Origin: Bacteroidales bacterium
GTDB taxonomy: Bacteria; Bacteroidota; Bacteroidia; Bacteroidales; UBA932
NCBI GenBank assembly: GCA_017618115.1
Contig: JAFZUX010000004.1
Span: forward strand, 39,059-103,058
Direction of reading: 5' to 3'
Length of the DNA: 64,000 bases
Made by a program: the position numbers and the translations under genes. The notes under the pieces were generated by a model. It was given only the letters and a program-made list of their open reading frames with translations. It had not been told where the DNA came from and did not search any database. Shown here piece by piece: positions 61,983-64,000 of this stretch (position 1 is the first letter of the stretch; the number at the start of each line of letters is the position of its first letter).

Positions 61983-62279
61983 ATGAGCACCCTCTATACC
62001 GTTCTTATAGCCGTTCTCATTTTGGGAGTTTGCATATTTGGAATGTGCTTCAACATAATCTTTAAGAAGGACGGCAAGTTTCCGGACGGAGAGATTGGGC
62101 GCAACAAAGAGCTCCGCAAAAGGGGCATCATCTGTATGAGGGAAGAGGATGAAAAGATATGGGGCAAATCTGCCCACATACGTGTAACCAAAAGAGGCTC
62201 AAGGGTTAAGAGAGAGCCGGATGAGGAGTGCATTGGCTGCACTCAAAACTGTTCTCTAAAAGAACTCATCGGAAAATAA
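61983..62279 (+). CDS. Small Cys-containing membrane protein of unknown function
   Basis: 98 residues: an N-terminal helix (LYTVLIAVLILGVCIFGMCF), a basic GRNKELRKRGIICM segment and a C-terminal cluster ECIGCTQNC. The four C-terminal/central cysteines could bind an iron-sulfur centre or metal. The layout (helix, then NKELRKRGI-C, then C-x-x-C) is one I have seen in Bacteroidota membrane proteins without a firm function. It lies between nadE (13-base gap) and der (18-base gap). Confidence 0.6.
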   Translation: MSTLYTVLIAVLILGVCIFGMCFNIIFKKDGKFPDGEIGRNKELRKRGIICMREEDEKIWGKSAHIRVTKRGSRVKREPDEECIGCTQNCSLKELIGK

Positions 62280-62297
62280 ACTAAAACAGAAAGAGTT

Positions 62298-63611
62298 ATG
62301 GGAATTGTAGCAATAGTAGGAAGACCAAACGTAGGTAAGTCCACTCTCTTTAACAGGATGGTGGGGCAGAGAAAAGCCATTGTAGATGAGACGGCCGGAG
62401 TAACCAGAGACCGCCACTACGGAAAGTGCGAATGGTGCGGCAGCATCTTCTCAGTAATAGATACGGGAGGTTACACCACCAATTCAGATGATGTCTTTGA
62501 AAATGAGATACGTAAGCAGGTTCTGGCTGCAATAGAGGAGGCAGATGTAATCCTCTTTATGTGTGACGTTGCAACCGGTATCACAGATTACGATATGGGT
62601 ATTGCAAAGATTCTCAGAAGATGTGACAAGCCGGTCATTCTTGCTGTTAACAAGGTAGATACTGGAGCCAAGATTTATGGAACCTACGAGTTTGCACGCC
62701 TGGGTTTGGGAGACCCAATCTCCATTGCATCTGCAAGCGGCGGCGGTACCGGAGACCTTATGGACCGCATTGTGGAGGAACTTAAAAAGTGCCAGCGTCT
62801 TAATGCCAACCAGGAGGAGCTTAATCTTCCTAAAATCACAATAGTAGGACGCCCTAATGTGGGCAAATCCTCCATGACCAACGCCCTGCTGGACCAGGAG
62901 AGAAATATTGTAACTCCGGTTGCCGGAACAACCAGAGATTCCATCTCCACCCGTTACAACAAGTTTGGTTATGACTTCCTGCTCATAGACACCGCAGGTT
63001 TGAGAAAGAAGAACAAGGTTTCAGAAAACCTTGAGTTCTACTCCGTTATGAGGGCTATCAGAAGTATAGAGAGTTCAGATGTCTGCATACTTATGATAGA
63101 TGCAACGGAGGGAGTTCAGGCTCAGGATATGAACATCTTCAACCTAATCCAAAAGAACGGAAAGGGTTGCGTCATTGTTGTAAATAAATGGGATCTCATT
63201 GAGAAAGAGACCCTTACAATGAAGAACTTCACACAGGAGATTCTGCAGAAGATTGCTCCGTTTACAGACGTTCCCATTGTATTTACCTCCGTCATCAACA
63301 AACAGAGAATCCATGATGTTCTCCAAAAAGCAATGGAGGTCTATGCAAACTACTCACAGAAAGTAGATTGGAAGGAACTCAATGATGCCCTTATGCCAAT
63401 CATTGAGGAGCACCAGCCACCAATGTACAAGGGCAAAGAGGTAAAGATCAAGTACATAACCCAGCTCTCCACCTCTGTTCCATCCTTTGCCTTCTTCTGC
63501 AACCTCCCTCAATATATAAAGGAGCCATACAGACGTTTCCTGGAGAACAGACTAAGAGAGAAGTTCAACTTCACCGGCTGCCCCATCAACATCTACTTCC
63601 GCCAGAAGTAA
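62298..63611 (+). CDS. der: Ribosome biogenesis GTPase Der (EngA)
   Basis: 437 residues with two GTPase domains: G1 GRPNVGKS at 8-15 and again at 184-191, DTGGY and DTAGL as G3 motifs, NKVD and NKWD as G4, then a KH-like C-terminal domain ([20 protein letters not shown]). Needed for 50S assembly. Confidence 0.96.
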   Translation: MGIVAIVGRPNVGKSTLFNRMVGQRKAIVDETAGVTRDRHYGKCEWCGSIFSVIDTGGYTTNSDDVFENEIRKQVLAAIEEADVILFMCDVATGITDYDMGIAKILRRCDKPVILAVNKVDTGAKIYGTYEFARLGLGDPISIASASGGGTGDLMDRIVEELKKCQRLNANQEELNLPKITIVGRPNVGKSSMTNALLDQERNIVTPVAGTTRDSISTRYNKFGYDFLLIDTAGLRKKNKVSENLEFYSVMRAIRSIESSDVCILMIDATEGVQAQDMNIFNLIQKNGKGCVIVVNKWDLIEKETLTMKNFTQEILQKIAPFTDVPIVFTSVINKQRIHDVLQKAMEVYANYSQKVDWKELNDALMPIIEEHQPPMYKGKEVKIKYITQLSTSVPSFAFFCNLPQYIKEPYRRFLENRLREKFNFTGCPINIYFRQK

Positions 63612-63654
63612 ATTTGTCTCCAAACGCTTTAACCTCAAATGATCTGATTGTTGT

Positions 63655-63685
63655 TTGATATTCTGAAAAGGAAACCCTAACTTTG
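63655..63685 (+). promoter_or_regulatory. Bacteroidota-type promoter after der
   Basis: TTTG at 63655-63658, a 19-base spacer, TAACTTTG at 63678-63685: a full match to the TTTG-N19-TAnnTTTG consensus. The next ATG is 31 bases downstream. Confidence 0.65.
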
Positions 63686-63716
63686 AAACCAGTATTCAAA
63701 CCAAAACAAAAAGAAT

Positions 63717-64000
63717 ATGAAGAAGTTATTTACAATTCTTTTCCTTTCTGTTTGCTTTGTTTCAGTTCCATCTTGTCAGAAAGACAACAACGGGAAAGGA
63801 GATGATCCTAACCGCCTCCTCAATTTAATCAAACGATATATGCGGTATTTGCTTCAAATTAACAAAACTCAGATTATGAGATTCTATTTGCTCACCATTA
63901 ACTTATTACTCATTTGGGGATTTGCTCAAGGGCAAGATTTGAGGTTATTAGATGGATTGGGGCATGGTGGAATAGGGGTAAGATTTCTTACAGAAGTGAA
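63717..64000 (+). CDS. Lipoprotein start, partial, with a second internal signal peptide
   Basis: Open to the window end. It begins MKKLFTILFLSVCFVSVPSC with a lipobox (VPSC), then a polar segment KDNNGKGDDPNRLLNLIKRY. In the same frame at 63876 a second Met opens another signal-like helix (MRFYLLTINLLLIWGFAQG) followed by QDLRLLDGLGHGGIG. The first part may be the remnant of a small lipoprotein joined to a second exported protein, or translation may really begin at 63876. No family can be named from the visible part. Confidence 0.5.
   Translation, partial: MKKLFTILFLSVCFVSVPSCQKDNNGKGDDPNRLLNLIKRYMRYLLQINKTQIMRFYLLTINLLLIWGFAQGQDLRLLDGLGHGGIGVRFLTEV

Overview
The window is a chromosomal segment from a member of the Bacteroidota, most likely the order Bacteroidales. 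The evidence is the ATP synthase gene order (atpD-atpC-X-atpB-E-F-H-A-G, with a short epsilon subunit and a long exported N-terminus on subunit a), TonB receptors paired with surface lipoproteins, DUF4890-like and Fib_succ_major-like proteins, the ileS / DksA-like / lspA neighbourhood, many lipoprotein signal peptides, and promoters of the type TTTG-N19-21-TAnnTTTG. Native genes strongly prefer AGA for arginine. I cannot assign a family or genus.

Layout. 1-6.4 kb: the end of a sugar-nucleotide epimerase gene, alr, holA, a fusion of a PD-(D/E)xK nuclease-like domain with a CCA-adding enzyme, a Gly-rich secreted protein and an Fe-S aldo/keto reductase. 6.4-10.4 kb: a MORN-like secreted protein and the anaerobic ribonucleotide reductase genes nrdD-nrdG, with a well-formed promoter and a possible operator. 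10.5-11 kb: tRNA-Ser(GGA) followed by a composite palindromic repeat. 11-20.4 kb: one leftward operon carrying the whole F-type ATP synthase, then a Nudix/NrtR-like regulator and a CstA transporter. 20.5-22.3 kb: a small protein and a 5'-nucleotidase lipoprotein. 22.3-29.5 kb: a four-gene TonB uptake operon resembling cobalamin (BtuB/BtuG) loci. 29.6-38 kb: a giant alpha-2-macroglobulin-like protein, a VanX-type dipeptidase and several exported proteins. 38-42.9 kb: an accessory patch with a RhuM-family gene of foreign codon usage, secreted WG-like and LRR proteins, and a REP-associated tyrosine transposase (RAYT) flanked by direct copies of its own repeat, beside tRNA-Ser(TGA). 43-48.1 kb: lspA, a histone-H1-like/DksA-like fusion and ileS. 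48.1-54.3 kb: cvpA and then a peptide-export locus. 54.3-64 kb: housekeeping genes (tsaB, HIT, greA, ribF, xseB, xseA, engB, prs, nadE, der).

The most interesting system is the locus at 48.76-54.30 kb. It contains a C39-peptidase ABC transporter with an intact Cys-His-Asp triad and two tiny adjacent genes encoding double-glycine-leader peptides of 73 and 58 residues. One of these is too short to be called by routine gene finding. A terminator follows, then a TolC-type outer-membrane channel and an HlyD/MacA-type adaptor. Together they make a complete predicted type I route that would cleave and export two small cationic peptides, each carrying a GxxxG motif. A two-peptide bacteriocin or a signalling pair are both possible. 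A 53-residue single-helix membrane protein sits in front.

The second is a RAYT/REP-like system. Modules A (67 bp), B (110 bp, 9-bp terminal inverted repeats) and C (about 57 bp) occur around the transposase as A-B-RAYT-B-C. They occur again 31 kb away as A-B-C in inverted orientation. Both loci lie just downstream of a tRNA-Ser gene and in the same orientation relative to it.
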